DNA of 61,315 nt from Prorocentrum cordatum. Lineage: Eukaryota > Sar > Dinophyceae > Prorocentrales > Prorocentraceae. Each line of letters begins with the position of its first letter. The stretch's first letter is position 1. The translations under genes and the position numbers were made by a program. Location: the NCBI GenBank assembly GCA_963575745.1, contig CAUYUJ010015946.1, forward strand, positions 222,189-283,503, written 5' to 3'. The notes below the pieces were generated by a model. It searched no databases, was not told where the DNA came from, and worked only from the letters and a program-made list of their open reading frames with translations. Shown here one piece after another: positions 1-10,819 of this stretch.

Positions 1-130
1 GTCAACGTGGAGGGGGTAGGGGGAGGGGTAAACCCCTCCCCGAAGGGGAAGAGGGAGGGGTGGAGGAGGAAACGCTCTAAACCACCGACGCCCAGAGGGC
101 TGGTGGGATTGCCAGTGCACGTTTCGTTGA
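1..130. repeat. Dispersed repeat, G-rich unit (copy 1 of 3)
   Basis: A stretch of alternating G and C blocks around CCCGAAGGGGAAGAGGGAG, followed by a CCCAGAGGG box. Related copies lie at about 7955-8075 and 36490-36612, each next to a degenerate CTTGGGGCC array. No coding role is visible. Bases 131-326 and 516-745 hold nothing I recognise. Confidence 0.6.
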
Positions 131-326
131 GCCTGGCTCCTTCCCTCGCCCCAGAAAGCGCCCTTGTCTTGTACAGCTTGCAGACCCATCCCCCCAGGCT
201 CCAAGCCCAATCGTGCACCAAACGACCTCCAGACACTATTGGGGGGCGGGGGGAGGGGACACGAGATTGGAGCCGGGGGCAGACGCAGCCCCGGCAGGGG
301 CATCCTTCGGCGTGTTAGGTTTTCGG

Positions 327-515
327 GTGCGGAAAATTTGGGGGGTGATGACTAGGGGGGGGTGGATCTCATGGCGGGGGCCACGATATCTCCCCAGATC
401 TCAGGGCGCCTCCTCTTGATTCATTACGTCCCCGGCCCCCCCACTGGGCCGCGCACGTGCCGCCGGTCATGATTTGCACCCCCCCTCTTGGACACCCTCC
501 CTCCTGGCCGCTCCC
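327..515. mobile_element. MITE family A (copy 1)
   Basis: About 190 bp with a conserved core (GGTGATGACTAGGGGGG, an inverted pair ATATCATGGC/GCCATGATAT, then CATTACGTCCC and TGGGCCGCGCACGTGCCG). It ends in a CTTGGCCGCTCC-like box that is the inverse of the GGGGCGGCCAAGAGGGG box at the start of better copies (for example 54145 and 58047). Six copies occur in the window. This one has a degraded left end. Confidence 0.65.
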
Positions 516-769
516 GAGGTTTGGCCAATGCTTTGCCCCCAGGCTTGGAAGCAACAGGAGATGTCCCGACTGCAGCCATCACAACCTTTAATGCGAAACT
601 TAGGCCGTAATGAGAACCTTTAGGGGACACACCTGGAGCATGCAGCTTGCCACCGATGCATGTCGTCCGAACTTGGCCGCGGCGTATGTTGAAAATAATG
701 CTGCCACGGGTGAGGTCTGAGGCAAAGCTCTACCAACACCACCCGCTAGCACAGCGATGGCTTCACGAC

Positions 770-1471
770 GAGGAGGAGGCGAAGGAGGAGGGGGAGAAGG
801 GGGAGGAGGGAGGACGATTAATTATGATGATGAAGAAGCTGATGATGCTGATACTGATGATGTTGATGCTGATGCTGATGCTGATGATGAGGATGAGGAT
901 GATAATGATGGTGATGACCATGATGAGGATGAGGATGAGGATGACGGCGACGATGATAGATGATGATGGCGTTGCTGCTGATGCTGATGATGCTGATGAT
1001 GACGTTGCTGCTGATGCTGATGATGACGAGGATGCGGATGATGAGGAGTATGCTGATGATGGCGATGATGCTGATGATGCAGTTGATGAGTATGATGGTG
1101 ATAAGCTGTTGATGATGATGGTGATGAATATGATGTTGGGGATTATGCTGATTATGCTGATGATCGTCACTATGATAATGCTGAGGATGCTGATTTTGAT
1201 GTTGATGATGACGATGATGATGCTGATGATGATGCTGATGCTGATGCTCGTGACGATGATGCTGCTGATGATGATGATGATGAATATGATGAATATGATG
1301 ATGCTGATGATGATGATGTTGATGCTAATGATGATGATGCTGATGACGACGACGAAGATGATGATGATGCTGATGATGATGCTGATGATGATGCTGATGA
1401 TGCTGCTGCTGATGATGAAGATGCTGCTACTGTTGCGGCTGATGATGACGATGATGATGCTGATGATGATG

Positions 1472-1503
<32 letters not shown>

Positions 1504-1513
1504 GGTGGCGATT

Positions 1514-1558
<45 letters not shown>

Positions 1559-2210
1559 CTGATGATGATGATGCTGATGCTGATGCTGATGCTGACGATG
1601 ATGACGATGATGATGATGATGATTATGATGATGATGCTGCTGATGATGATGATGATGCTGATGATGATGCTGATGATGATGGTGATGATGATGATGATGA
1701 TGATGCTGATGATGATGATGAGATGATGATGATGATGATGATGAGATGATGGATGATGCTGATGCTGATGCTGATGCTGATGCTGATGATGGATGATGAT
1801 GATGATGATGATGGATGATGATGATGAGATGAGATGATGTTGATGATGAGATGAAGCATATGATGATGAATCTGAGGAGGAGGAGGAGGAGGAAAGAGGA
1901 GGGAGGAGGAGGAGGGAGGAGGAGGAGAGGAGGAGGAGGATGAGAGGAGAGGAGGAGGAGGAGGAGGAGGAGGAGGAGGAGAGAGGAGGAAGGAGGAGGA
2001 GGAGGAGGAGGAGGAGGAGGAGGAGGAGGAAGGAGGAGGAGGAGAGAGGAGGAGGAGGAGAAGGAGAAGGAGGAGGAGGAGGAGGAGGAGGAGAGGAGGA
2101 GGAGGTGAGGAGGAGAGAGATGGAGGAGGGAGAGGAGGAGGAGGAGGAGGAGGAGGAGGAGGAGGAGAAGGAGGTTGTTCTTCTGGCCCAGATTCGACTG
2201 CACCCTGTCG
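770..2210. repeat. GAG / GATGAT microsatellite tract
   Basis: A GGA-repeat start, about 1 kb of GATGAT with GCTGAT variants (about 820-1860), then GGA again to about 2175. Very long frames are open on both strands, but they encode only Met/Leu, Asp, His or Ser runs, so they are artefacts of triplet repetition. Confidence 0.9.
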
Positions 2211-2235
2211 CCACCCCCCTCTGATCCTTCGAGGC

Positions 2236-2350
2236 AGCCATGCGGTGGCCCTGGTCCCGGCCCGAGCCGGAGGCGGCGCCCCTTGCGGCGCAGCCGGCGG
2301 CGGCGATGCCCGTCGCGGTTGTTGTGCCGGTGCCCACGGCCGGCGGCGAG
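2236..2350 (+). other. Candidate coding exon with possible start codon
   Basis: A unique, GC-rich island of about 115 bp between two GAG tracts. An ATG at 2240 opens a frame reading MRWPWSRPEPEAAPL, then alanine/valine/proline residues, and ends at GAGCAG before the microsatellite. It resembles a short 5' coding exon in composition and lacks a repeat copy elsewhere in the window. There is no homology evidence. Confidence 0.25.
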
Positions 2351-2352
2351 CA

Positions 2353-2690
2353 GAGGGTCAGAGGAGGAAGAGGGAAGAGGAGGATTGAAGAGGAGGGCGA
2401 GGAGGAGAGGAGGAGGAGGAGGTAGGAGGAGGAGGAGGAGGAGGAGAGGAGGAGGAGGGAGGAGGAGGAGAGGCGGAGGAGGAGGAGGAGGAGGAGGAGG
2501 AGGAGGAGGGGGAGGGGGGGAGGGGGAGGAGAGGAGGAGGAGGAGAGGAGGAGGAGGAGGAGGAGGAGGAGGAAAGGAGAGAGGAGGAAGGAGGAGGGGA
2601 GGGGAGGAGTAGGAGGAGGAGAAGGAGGGGGAGCAGGAGGAGGAGGAGGAGGAGGAGGAGGAGGAGGAAGAGAAGGAGGAGGAACTCGCT
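2353..2690. repeat. GAG microsatellite
   Basis: Nearly continuous GGA/GAG triplets with short GGGG interruptions. Open frames on both strands are low-complexity artefacts. Confidence 0.9.
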
Positions 2691-2899
2691 GGAGTTCGCT
2701 GGTGTCCACACGGTGGCAGCGAATTCAGTCAACGAGGACCCTAGGACGCGGCCCACGGAGAACGGCTTCCCGCGTGACAACGTCCAGCTCCCTGGCTAGA
2801 GACGCCTTAGATGGTCCCTGGGGGAAGCCCTTCCTGAGTTTAGCTGGAGGAGGAGGAGGAAGAAGCAAGGCGACATACATAGGAGTAGCTGGATGCCCG

Positions 2900-3215
2900 C
2901 CCGGATTTCTTGGGTCAGCACTGGGCCACGTCTGGCGGCGTTTCCTGCGCCGCCCTTGCCGCAGGAGGCGCCGGAACCGATACCACTACCCTCCCCTCGT
3001 TTTCCCATTTTGGGGCTTCCTCGTCGTCGCCTTCGAGGCTGGCAGGCCGCAGCCAGCGACCCAGACGATGTCTATGTGTGTTCGTCGTCCCTCCCCCGAT
3101 TGTTTTTTCCGCTCGGTCGCATTACCGATGCCGCTACCCTTCTCTAGTTTTCCCCTCTCTGGGCTTCCTGGGCGGCCCTCGTTCGGGTTGCCCCAAAGGG
3201 GGTCCAGCGACAACT
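2900..3215. repeat. Dispersed repeat (CCGCTACCCTTCTCTAG type)
   Basis: Blocks such as ACCGATGCCGCTACC, TTTTCCC and GGCTTCCTGGGCGGCCCTCG recur here, at about 6236-6520, and in part at 38500-38570 and 53230-53400. The segment contains two diverged tandem copies of the same unit. Non-coding. Confidence 0.55.
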
Positions 3216-3405
3216 GTGTGGTGCAACAGATTTGGTGCAATAGATTTGTGGGGTTGCAATGCACTTGGGGCGTGCAATACATTCCGGGGCGCAAATGTAT
3301 TGCTGGCTTTTTGCGTGCAGTACATTGCTTGCAAAACAATGCAATACAACTCTCCGGCGAAACACATTTGCAATACAACTGCCCCACATCTAGTGCACCA
3401 CCCCC
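3216..3405. repeat. Cluster of TGCAATA/TATTGCA words
   Basis: Within 190 bp the words GTGCAATA, TTGCAATAC, AATGTATTGC and GTACATTGC recur in both orientations at irregular spacing, suggesting an eroded palindromic tandem array. No coding signal. Bases 3406-3840 show nothing I recognise. Confidence 0.5.
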
Positions 3406-3849
3406 TTCAGCTGGACCCCCTCTTGGGTCACCCAAACTCGTCGCCACCGCCAGACTCGCACCGAGGCTCTCCTCGAGCGATCCACCGAGGTCCTCACGGC
3501 TCGCGCTTGCCGTGCGCGTGCCTACGTCTACACGGAGGCCCGCGCGGGCTGCTCGGATCGGCGCAGGGTATCCCACCCCCCTGCTTTGGCAGCGAGCCAA
3601 GGGAGCCTCGTGTGCCCTCGTTTACCAGCCTCGAGCGTATCCCTGTCCCTAAGATTGACACGCCAAGAGGCGATGACAATCGTAGGGATGCGCCCTCAAA
3701 AACTGAGGGAATCCCTGAGATTGGCATCGTGATGAGGATGTGCCCAGCATAGGGATAGGGATATGTTCCAGGCTGGTAACTCGTGCTTCTGCCTTTTCAG
3801 TGCACTAGCGCCGACTGGTGCCTGGCGTTCATCGATGAGACAAGTGCCC

Positions 3850-3938
3850 ATGCAGCGTCGAGTAGCGTCGATCGGCGTCGATTGAGCGCCGATCAGCGTC
3901 GATTTAGCGTCGACTAGCGTCGACTCGCAAGAGCCGGC
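3850..3938. repeat. AGCGTCGA short tandem array (copy 1)
   Basis: About eight degenerate 10-12-bp units of the form TAGCGTCGATT, closing with TCGCAAGAGCC. A second array with the same closing word lies at 22906-23030. Confidence 0.7.
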
Positions 3939-3948
3939 GAGTCGGAGG

Positions 3949-4098
3949 TTGATAGACCTCCTACCCTGACACGTCGATTGAGAATTTGGCCGTTTCCGGT
4001 TCGCGAGAGGGCGTCGCGGCCGTCATTTTTGTGGATCCGGGTCCGTCGGCTTCGGCCCGAGGCCGTTTCCACTGAGGGGAGGCTTACCAAAGATGCTA
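3949..4098. mobile_element. MITE family D (diverged copy)
   Basis: Shares GACCTCCTACCCTGACACG, GGTTCGCGAGAGGGCGTCG and the closing GGGGAGGCTTACCAAAG with copies at 17543 and 38011. The terminal repeats are eroded here. Confidence 0.65.
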
Positions 4099-4128
4099 TG
4101 GGAGGCTCCCATGAGCTGCCGCCGGCCT

Positions 4129-4250
4129 GGCATCGCTCGGACGTGTGCCTTTTTTTCTCGGCGAGGAGCCTGGAGGAGCATCCTTGATCACTTGGGCAGA
4201 CAACTCTCGCGCGAAACCGAACAATGCACAGGAATCGACGTCCGAGCGGC
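4129..4250. mobile_element. MITE family C (copy 1)
   Basis: Starts GGCATCGCTCGGACG and ends with the inverse CGTCCGAGCG. The interior has CTCGGCGAGGA and GAGCATCCTTGATCA. The family has five copies of about 125 bp. Confidence 0.7.
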
Positions 4251-4381
4251 GGCGAGCCGGGCCCCGCCGCGGCGCTCGGGGCCGGGCCCGCGGCTCCCGC
4301 GCGAGGGCGGCGCTCGGCCAGGGCCGAGCGCTGCAGCGCGGCGCTTCGAGGCGCCCGGGCCGACGCCGACGCCGTCGGCAC

Positions 4382-4554
4382 CAAGGGCTCCCCCGAGGGC
4401 GCGAAGTTATTCGCGCTTCGCGCTTCGCGGTCCTCGTTCCTTCTCCTCCTCCTCCTCGTCCTCCTTTTCTCCCTTTGGGGGGGTGGCGCGAGAGCGCGAA
4501 GTTATTCGCGCTTCGCGCTTCGCGGAGCGCGAAGCGCGAAGTTGGGAGCCCTTG
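4382..4554. mobile_element. Foldback element L (copy 1, 173 bp)
   Basis: Ends are inverted (CAAGGGCTCCC / GGGAGCCCTTG). Inside, GCGCGAAGTTATTCGCGCTTCGC is repeated directly and inversely around a CTC tract. A second copy of the same length is at 56678-56850. Confidence 0.8.
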
Positions 4555-4559
4555 CAGCA

Positions 4560-5110
4560 CCGGGAGAGCCTGCCGCTCGGCACGAACGAACTGGTACGGA
4601 GAGCTTGAAGCTCGCTGAGGGGCAGCGAACGCGGTCTGTGCTTCTGGGGCGACGGGGGAGAGGGCAATGCCTTTGTAGGGCAAGAGCAAGCATGAGCAGC
4701 CTCATCGTGGGCAAGCGCAGGCCTGAAGTCAGAGCTTCTCGCGAAGGGCGGCGGTAGGGATTGCTGTTGACCGATCAAGCGCGCCTGCCGAGCGTACGGG
4801 GATCTGGCCCTGGAAACAACGCTGCCCCCCCAGCGACCTTCAACGGAGAGCCCACTCCGGCGCAATAGCTCCCAAATGGGTCTTCATCCTCCACCGCCCA
4901 CCAAACCACCCCAACCCCACCCGAGGGCCACGATTTGCCCTCCATTTCCAGTGGGGGGGGGGCGGGGAACATCAGAAAGACACGTGGAACTCGTACCCCC
5001 CAACCCGAAATGCGGGCCAAATGCGGGTCTTCGGGTTGGGCTGGGGTGGTTTGGTAGGTCGTCAATCCCCCTTAACCTCTCTGGCGAACGCCTGCCAGTA
5101 GTTGCTTCCT
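4560..5110. other. No gene recognised; eroded repeat
   Basis: Nothing convincing is coded here. The end (5075-5112, CTGCCAGTAGTTGCTTCCT) resembles the CTCCCAGTAGTTGCCTCC box next to the exon at 20056. Confidence 0.4.
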
Positions 5111-5115
5111 AACCT

Positions 5116-5328
5116 CTGGACGCCCGAAATGGGTACGGAAAGAATGGGTACAATGCCCAACAGCAGTTCCTGTTCATTTTGAACACAGGATTCGTTGTCC
5201 GCGCCGCCGCGGCCTGTGTCCATTCGAGACAGAAGGCCGCCTGCCCAACAGCGGCCGCTGTTGGTTCGGGACAACATTTGTTGTTGGGCATTGTACCCAT
5301 TCTTTCGGTGCCCATTTCGGGCGTCCAG
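5116..5328. mobile_element. Foldback element with about 45-bp arms
   Basis: The left arm starts TGGACGCCCGAAATGGGTAC and the right arm ends with its inverse; both also carry AAGAATGGGTACAATGCCC or its complement. The loop holds GCGGCCGCTGTTGG. A relic of the inner part appears at 16100-16150. Confidence 0.8.
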
Positions 5329-5399
5329 GGCCGCTCTCACGTTTATAGCCGACCGACAGCTGCCGCGCTCCGGGCGGGGCCTCCTCGGGAGGCCGCGCC

Positions 5400-5568
5400 C
5401 CCCGGACCGCCCGGCCCCGCCCTGCCGCGCGGAGCCCCCGCCGGGAGAGGTGCCCTCCGCGGGCCCGGCGGCGGCCCCCGCCGGGGCGCCGCAGGGCGCG
5501 GGGGGGGCGCACGTGCCCCCCATCCCGCACAGCTTCGCCCAGCAGCTGCAGCCCATGAGCGAGGACTC
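5400..5568 (+). other. Candidate coding exon (Pro/Ala-rich)
   Basis: A unique GC-rich island open on the plus strand, reading a Pro/Ala/Gly-rich stretch and then PPIPHSFAQQLQPMSE. It ends at a GAG|GAC junction of the same form as the donor of the 13948-14071 exon. The switch from low complexity to a mixed sequence suggests coding. It could be a 5' part of the dispersed plus-strand gene, but this is unproven. Confidence 0.3.
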
Positions 5569-5659
5569 GCGGGGGGGGGGGGGAGATAAAACGACGCGAA
5601 GATCGGGACAACATCGGATCGGGATAACTCGAAATCTCTGAGAATCGGCGGGTTTGGAG

Positions 5660-5755
5660 GATGTATTGGGCGCCGCGGCCGCTCCAGAGCGTTCCGGAAC
5701 GCTCTGAGAGCGCTCCGGAACGCTCTGGAGCGATTTATCCCGATCCTAGCCCTGT
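5660..5755. repeat. GAGCGTTCCGGAACGCTC palindromes
   Basis: Two overlapping perfect palindromes built on CCGGAACGCTCT and its complement. A diverged cluster with the same words is at 14325-14372. Confidence 0.65.
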
Positions 5756-6229
5756 TTTAGGAGAGCAGCATCGCTGAGCCTCAGAGGAGGAAGAGGAGGT
5801 ATACCCATACCTCTAGCCTTCGGCCGTTGTCCCCCTTTTGGGGCCCCCTTGCAGGATCTCGTCGCAACCGCGGGATCCGCCTCGCAATTCTGGTCAGAAC
5901 GCACCCCAGGAGAGATCCGTGCAGTAGCTGTATCGGTACCCTTTGGTTTCCCCAGAACCGACCCCTGTCTCCGTCCCCAGGCCCATCCTGGTGCCCACCA
6001 TCCCACCACCCCAGCTGTGGATCTGCCCCTCGAAGCCCGAGGGGGACCGCCTGCATCCCCACCCCTGGGGCAGATCGGCCAGTGGGGCCCAGGCCACGCC
6101 AGTGGGGATAGGGATCGATTAAACGATGCTCAGGAGAGGCAGTGAGGCCAAGCGCTCGAAGACATGCCCGGAGGGGGGGCGTCGCATCGCCCCACTGGGA
6201 AGTGGACGATGCAACACATATTCCCTGTA

Positions 6230-6530
6230 CGTGGTCGCCGTCGTCGTCACCGTCGCCGTCGTTGCCATCGAGGGCGCCAGGCCGCAACCTGTGACCCAGA
6301 CGATATCCATGCGTTTAATATTGCCTTCACTTTTTTTTGTGTTGCTCTTGTCTTTTACTTTCCTGTTGGTCGAATTACTGGTGCCGCTACCCTTCTCTAG
6401 TTTTCATGTTTGTGGGCCTCCCGGGAGGCCCTCGTGTCCACGGTTGGATTCACCTTGCAATTCTGGCCAGCACGCGCCCCAGGAGAGGTCCGTGCAGTAG
6501 CGGTATCGGTACCTCTTCAATTCTGGACGC
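6230..6530. repeat. Dispersed repeat (second copy of the 2900-3215 family)
   Basis: Same order of words as 2900-3215: CCAGGCCGCA, GACCCAGACGAT, TACTGGTGCCGCTACCC, CTTCTCTAGTTTTC. Bases 5756-6229 hold no gene, only a plus-strand GCAATTCTGGTCAG... box that recurs at 6460. Confidence 0.55.
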
Positions 6531-6535
6531 TTCGC

Positions 6536-7000
6536 GTATCCCCACTAATGCGACAGTCTGTGGCAGCTCCGCTTGCGAGCTGGCGCCGTCAGGGCGCCTC
6601 CTCGTTGGCTTCCGCTGGCATTCGCCCAGTGGTCTTCTGCATCCCTAATTATCTGGCATTGCGCCCCATTGCCTAGTGACACGCCCTCTGGACTTCTCCT
6701 TGCGGGCCGCAAATCAGCAAAAAACATATCCCCACTAATTGGGTGCCCTCAGCCTGTAAGCTTCACTGCGCGGCACAGCAGCTGCTTTGTGAGCTGGCCC
6801 GGTCGGCCTGCGGCGCGCCCAGTAGCTATTTAGGCCTGTTTCCGCGCCCCGGACAGCTTCTGACTCCGCCTGCGCCTTCGCTCGCGGACGCGACCGAAAA
6901 AGTATCCCCACTAATTTAGGCCGAAGCTCGCCGGTTACGACTTCCGGACGGCGTCCGGCGTTTCCGGTGCGCTTGCGATCAAAAAAGTATCCCACTTCAC
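6536..7000. repeat. Four copies of a GTATCCCCACTAAT word
   Basis: GTATCCCCACTAAT or a close variant occurs at 6536, 6727 and 6901, and as GTATCCCACTT at 6986. Three are preceded by an A-run. The DNA between them differs. Confidence 0.5.
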
Positions 7001-7089
7001 CCATCCAGAAACGATGTCCAGGCGAGTTGAGGTGATCAGGGAAGTGCAGGAGCGAAGAGGTGGCCGGCCGAACCGTGCGAAGTACGGAG

Positions 7090-8080
7090 GAGGAGTAGGA
7101 GGATGCTGGATGGATGGATGGGGGAGTGGGAGGAGAAACGTGAATAGGATGAAGATGATGATGCGGAGGAGGCGGAAGAGAAGGAGTAGGAGGAGGGAGG
7201 AAGGAGGAGCAGGAGGAGGAGGGCGAGCAAAAGTGCCAGAGGTCTCTTGGATGCCTCTCGGAGCCTCTTGGGATCTCTCTTGGCCGCTTCTTGGAGGCCT
7301 CTTGGGACGTCTTAGGGGGTCTCTCGGTTGTCCTGGGGGGCTCTTGGGCGTCTTGGGTGCCTCGGGGGGCCTCTTGGGGCCGCTTGGGGTTCTCTTGGGG
7401 GCCTCCTGGAGGCCTCTTGGGGCCATCTTGGAGCCATCTTGGGACCATCTTGGGGCCTCTTGGGGCCGCCTGGGCGCCTCTTGGGGCCATCTTGGAGGAG
7501 ATCGATCAAAGAAGGGGGGAGCTTCAATTTGCCCCCCCCTCTGGAGAGCCTCCAAAATCACTTCTTGGGCCCCTCTTGGAGCGCTCTTGGAGCGCTCTTG
7601 GGACCGTCTTGGGGCTCTCTGGGGCCTCTCTTGGGGCCCTCATGGGCCCTCTTGGAGCTGTCTGGAGGCCTCGGAAGGCCATCGGAAGCGAAAAGGCGAG
7701 AAGGCAAACTTCATTGACGTTCCGTCGGTTTTTTACGGAATTTGGATTCTTGGCGGCCTCATGGAAAAGGCTCCGTGGCCGCTTGGAGCCGTCTTGAAGC
7801 GGTCTTGGGTCCTCTTGGAGCGGCTTGGGAGCCATCTTGACGCATCTTGGGATATCTTGGGCAATCTTGAAGGTCATCTTGGGCTCTCTGAGGCCTTTGT
7901 GGAGCCATCTTGGTCCATCTTGGACGCTCCAACGACCCGCGAAAAAAGGCCCTGTACAGGTCCAGGGGAGGGGATAAGGGGGAGTGGTCAACCCCTACCC
8001 GAAGGGGAAGAGGGAGGGGTGGAATATGATCCCCGTAAACCACCTACGCCCAGAGGGCCCGTGGGATTTCCTAAATCGGT
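7090..8080. repeat. GA tract, degenerate CTTGGGGCC array and G-rich repeat copy 2
   Basis: A GGA tract to about 7230, then 7240-7930 with dozens of imperfect CTTGGGGCC/CTTGGAGCCATCTTGG words, then a second copy of the 1-130 repeat at 7955-8075. Similar arrays are at 12410-12540, 30406-30690 (opposite orientation) and 35940-36790. Long open frames are Leu/Gly/Trp- or Pro-rich repeat artefacts. Confidence 0.75.
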
Positions 8081-8590
8081 CAAGCATGCACTTCGAAAGC
8101 TGTGCTCGCCGCCGTTCAGGCGAGCACATTGGCAGCGCCACTTTTCAACGACCTTACTGCTTTCATTCAACAACCTTGCGTGACCATCGGGGGTGTCTCG
8201 GAGGGAGCGGTGTCCATTGCGGCGCCACGGAATCTTGTCCGACGATTCGCAACCTATCATTGCCGCCGAGAGTCATTGTCGGAAGTTCGTCTGCGCGCGA
8301 CTGAACTCGATTGTGCTGGTGTTGCAGCGTCGTGGCATGATTTTCCAGCGGGAATTTCCAACCATCCTGTATTGTTGGACCCATCTTTTGAAGAGATAAC
8401 GCCCCGTCTCACTCTGCTTCTCCTCCTCCCTCCTCCCTCCTCCCATCCCTGCCTCTTGTCTTCCGCGTGTCAACCACTTTCGAGCCACACCCGTCACACG
8501 CTTCGTGGCCCCACAGAGGGAGCTCACCCTGAGGCCCAGGGGGGGTGTACCACATGCGGCCGCACCCGTCGCACCATTCGCAGCCCTATC
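8081..8590. other. No gene recognised
   Basis: Relatively unique sequence with frames of up to about 190 codons on the plus strand, but no motif, no exon-like boundaries and no repeat family that I can identify. Confidence 0.4.
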
Positions 8591-8715
8591 GGAGCTCCAC
8601 CGAGGAGGAGGAAGACGAGGACGAGGAGGAGGAGGAGGTTGAGAGGGAGGTGGAGGAGGAGATGAAGGAGGAGGAGGAGGAGAAAGAGGAGGAGGAGGAG
8701 GAGGAGGAGGAGGAG

Positions 8716-8815
8716 NNNNNNNNNNNNNNNNNNNNNNNNNNNNNNNNNNNNNNNNNNNNNNNNNNNNNNNNNNNNNNNNNNNNNNNNNNNNNNNNNNNNN
8801 NNNNNNNNNNNNNNN
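8716..8815. other. Assembly gap (100 N)
   Basis: Exactly 100 N. The left flank is GAG repeats, the right flank CTC repeats, so the gap sits at an apparent strand inversion of the same microsatellite. Confidence 0.99.
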
Positions 8816-8879
8816 CTCCTCTCCTCTCCTCTCCTCCTCTCCTCCCCTCCTCTCCTCCACTCCTCTTCACCCACCCAGT

Positions 8880-10595
8880 ACACCGCTTCGTGGCTCCATA
8901 GGGAGCTCCACCGAAGGCCCCAGTGCCCGCGCCCGCATGCGTCACCCACACCCATTTCGGCACACCCCTCACACGTTTCGTGGCTCCATAGGGAGCTCCA
9001 CCGAAGGCCCCAGTGCCCGCGGCCGCTTGCGTCCCCCACCCCCATTTCGGCACACCCCTCACACGTTTCGTGGCTCCATAGGGAGCTCCACCGAAGGCCC
9101 CAGTGCCCGCGGCCGCATGCGTCCCCCACACCCATTTCGGCACACCCCTCACACGTTTCGTGGCTCCATAGGGAGCTCCACCGAAGGCCCCAGTGGCCGC
9201 GGCCGCATGCGTCACCCACACCCAATTCGGCACACCCTCACACGTTTCGTGGCTCCATAGGGAGCTCCACCGAAGGCCCCAGTGGCCGCGGCCGCATGCG
9301 TCACCCACACCCATTTCGGCACACCCCTCACACGTTTCGAGGCTCCATAGGGAGCTCCACCGAAGGCCCCAGTGCCCGCGGCCGCATGCGTCACCCACAC
9401 CCATTTCGGCACACCCCTCACACGTTTCGTGGCTCCATATGGAGCTCCACCGAAGGCCCCAGTGCCCGCGGCCGCATGCGTCCCCCACACCCATTTCGGC
9501 ACACCCCTCACACGTTTCGTGGCTCCATAGGGAGCTCCACCGAAGGCCCCAGTGCCCGCGCCCGCATGCGTGACCAACATCCAATTCGGCACACCCCTCA
9601 CACGTTTCGTGGCCCCATAGGAGCTCCGCCGAAGGCCCCAGTGCTGCCGCCTGCATGCGTCACCCACACACAATTCGGCACACCCCTCACACGTTTCGTG
9701 GCCCCATAGTAGAAGCTCCGCCGAAGGCACCAGTGCTGCCGCCCGCATGCGTCAGCCACACCCATTTCGGCACACCCCTCACACGTTTCGTGGCTCCATA
9801 GGGAGCTCCACCGAAGGCCCCAGTGCCCGCGGCCGCATGCGTCACCCACACCCATTTCGGCACAACCCTCACACGCTTCGTGGCTCCATAGGGAGCTCCA
9901 CCGAAGGCCCCAGTGCCCGCGCCCGCATGCGTCAGCCACACCCATTTCGGCACATCCCTCACACGTCTCGTGGCACCATAGGGAGCTCCACCGAAGGCCC
10001 CAGTGCCCGCGCCCGCATGCGTCAGCCACACCCATTTCGGCACACCCCTCACACGCTTCGTGGCTCCATAGGGAGCTCCACCGTAGGCCCCAGTGCCCGC
10101 GCCCGCATGCGTCAGCCACACCCATTTCGGCACACCCCTCACACGTTTCGTGGCTCCATAGGAGCTCCCCGGAAGGGCCCCAGTGACGCGCCCGCATGCG
10201 TCAGCCACACCCATTTCGGCACGCCCCTCACGCGTTCCGTGGCCCCATAGGGAGCTCCGCCGAAGGTCCCAGCGGGAGTGCCCGCATGCGTCCCGCACGC
10301 CCATTTCGGCACACCCCTCGGCCCCAGTGCCCGCGCCCGCATGCGTCAACCACACCAATTTCGGCACACCCCTCAAACGTTCCGCGGTCCCATGGGGAGC
10401 TCCACCGAAGGCCCCAGTGCCCGCGCCCGCATGCGTCAGCCACACCCATTTCGTCAACTCCCTCACACGCTTCGTGGCCGCATAGGGAGCTCCACCGAAG
10501 GCCCTAGTGGGTGTGCCCGCATGCGTCCCGCACACCCATTTCGGCGCACCCCTCGTACGTTTCGTGGCCCCGTAGGGGGCTCCACCGAGAAGATA
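8880..10595. repeat. 90-bp satellite array (about 19 units)
   Basis: The unit contains CGTTTCGTGGCTCCATAGGG, AGCTCCACCGAAGGCCCC, GCCCGCATGCGTC and CACCCATTTCGGCACACCCC. Spacing is 90 bp (for example 8974, 9064, 9154), with a few one-base deletions. Because 90 is a multiple of three, frames stay open on both strands and give 30-residue peptide repeats. These are not taken as genes. Confidence 0.93.
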
Positions 10596-10596
10596 T

Positions 10597-10808
10597 TCTC
10601 AATTGCAGTATTCACGATTGCATATGGTTGGGTCCTTCGCCAGGATAATTCGTTCCCCATCAGGCTTCGGGGTGAGGACAATCAAGGCAAAGAGTTGCTG
10701 GAACGGCAAAGTGCACTGCTCCTCGATTGCTTCGAGCAGCTGGATTGAGTGCAGCGTGGCATTATCACTGGCCTCCTTAATTGGTCGCGGCTCGGCGAAA
10801 TCCAGGCC
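10597..10808 (-). pseudogene. LINE reverse transcriptase relic (N-terminal part)
   Basis: On the minus strand one frame reads PRPIKEASDNATLH, LLEAIEEQCTLPFQQLFALI and then VLTPKPDGERIILAKDPTI, before a stop near 10612. The PKPDGERxI box following a helical segment is what the start of a non-LTR retrotransposon RT domain looks like. Only about 70 codons remain; the palm motif with the catalytic aspartates is absent. The fragment is sandwiched between the 90-bp satellite and a GAG tract, and is clearly inactive. Confidence 0.55.
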
Positions 10809-10819
10809 TTGCCCACTGG

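Noticed and set aside
763-2709. A 648-codon minus-strand open frame and its plus-strand partner
   Set aside because: It encodes only Ser, Ile, Leu, Pro and His runs dictated by GGA and GATGAT triplets.
8880-10595. A CRISPR-like array of regular repeats
   Set aside because: Units are contiguous 90-bp satellites with no unique spacers, and the genome is eukaryotic.
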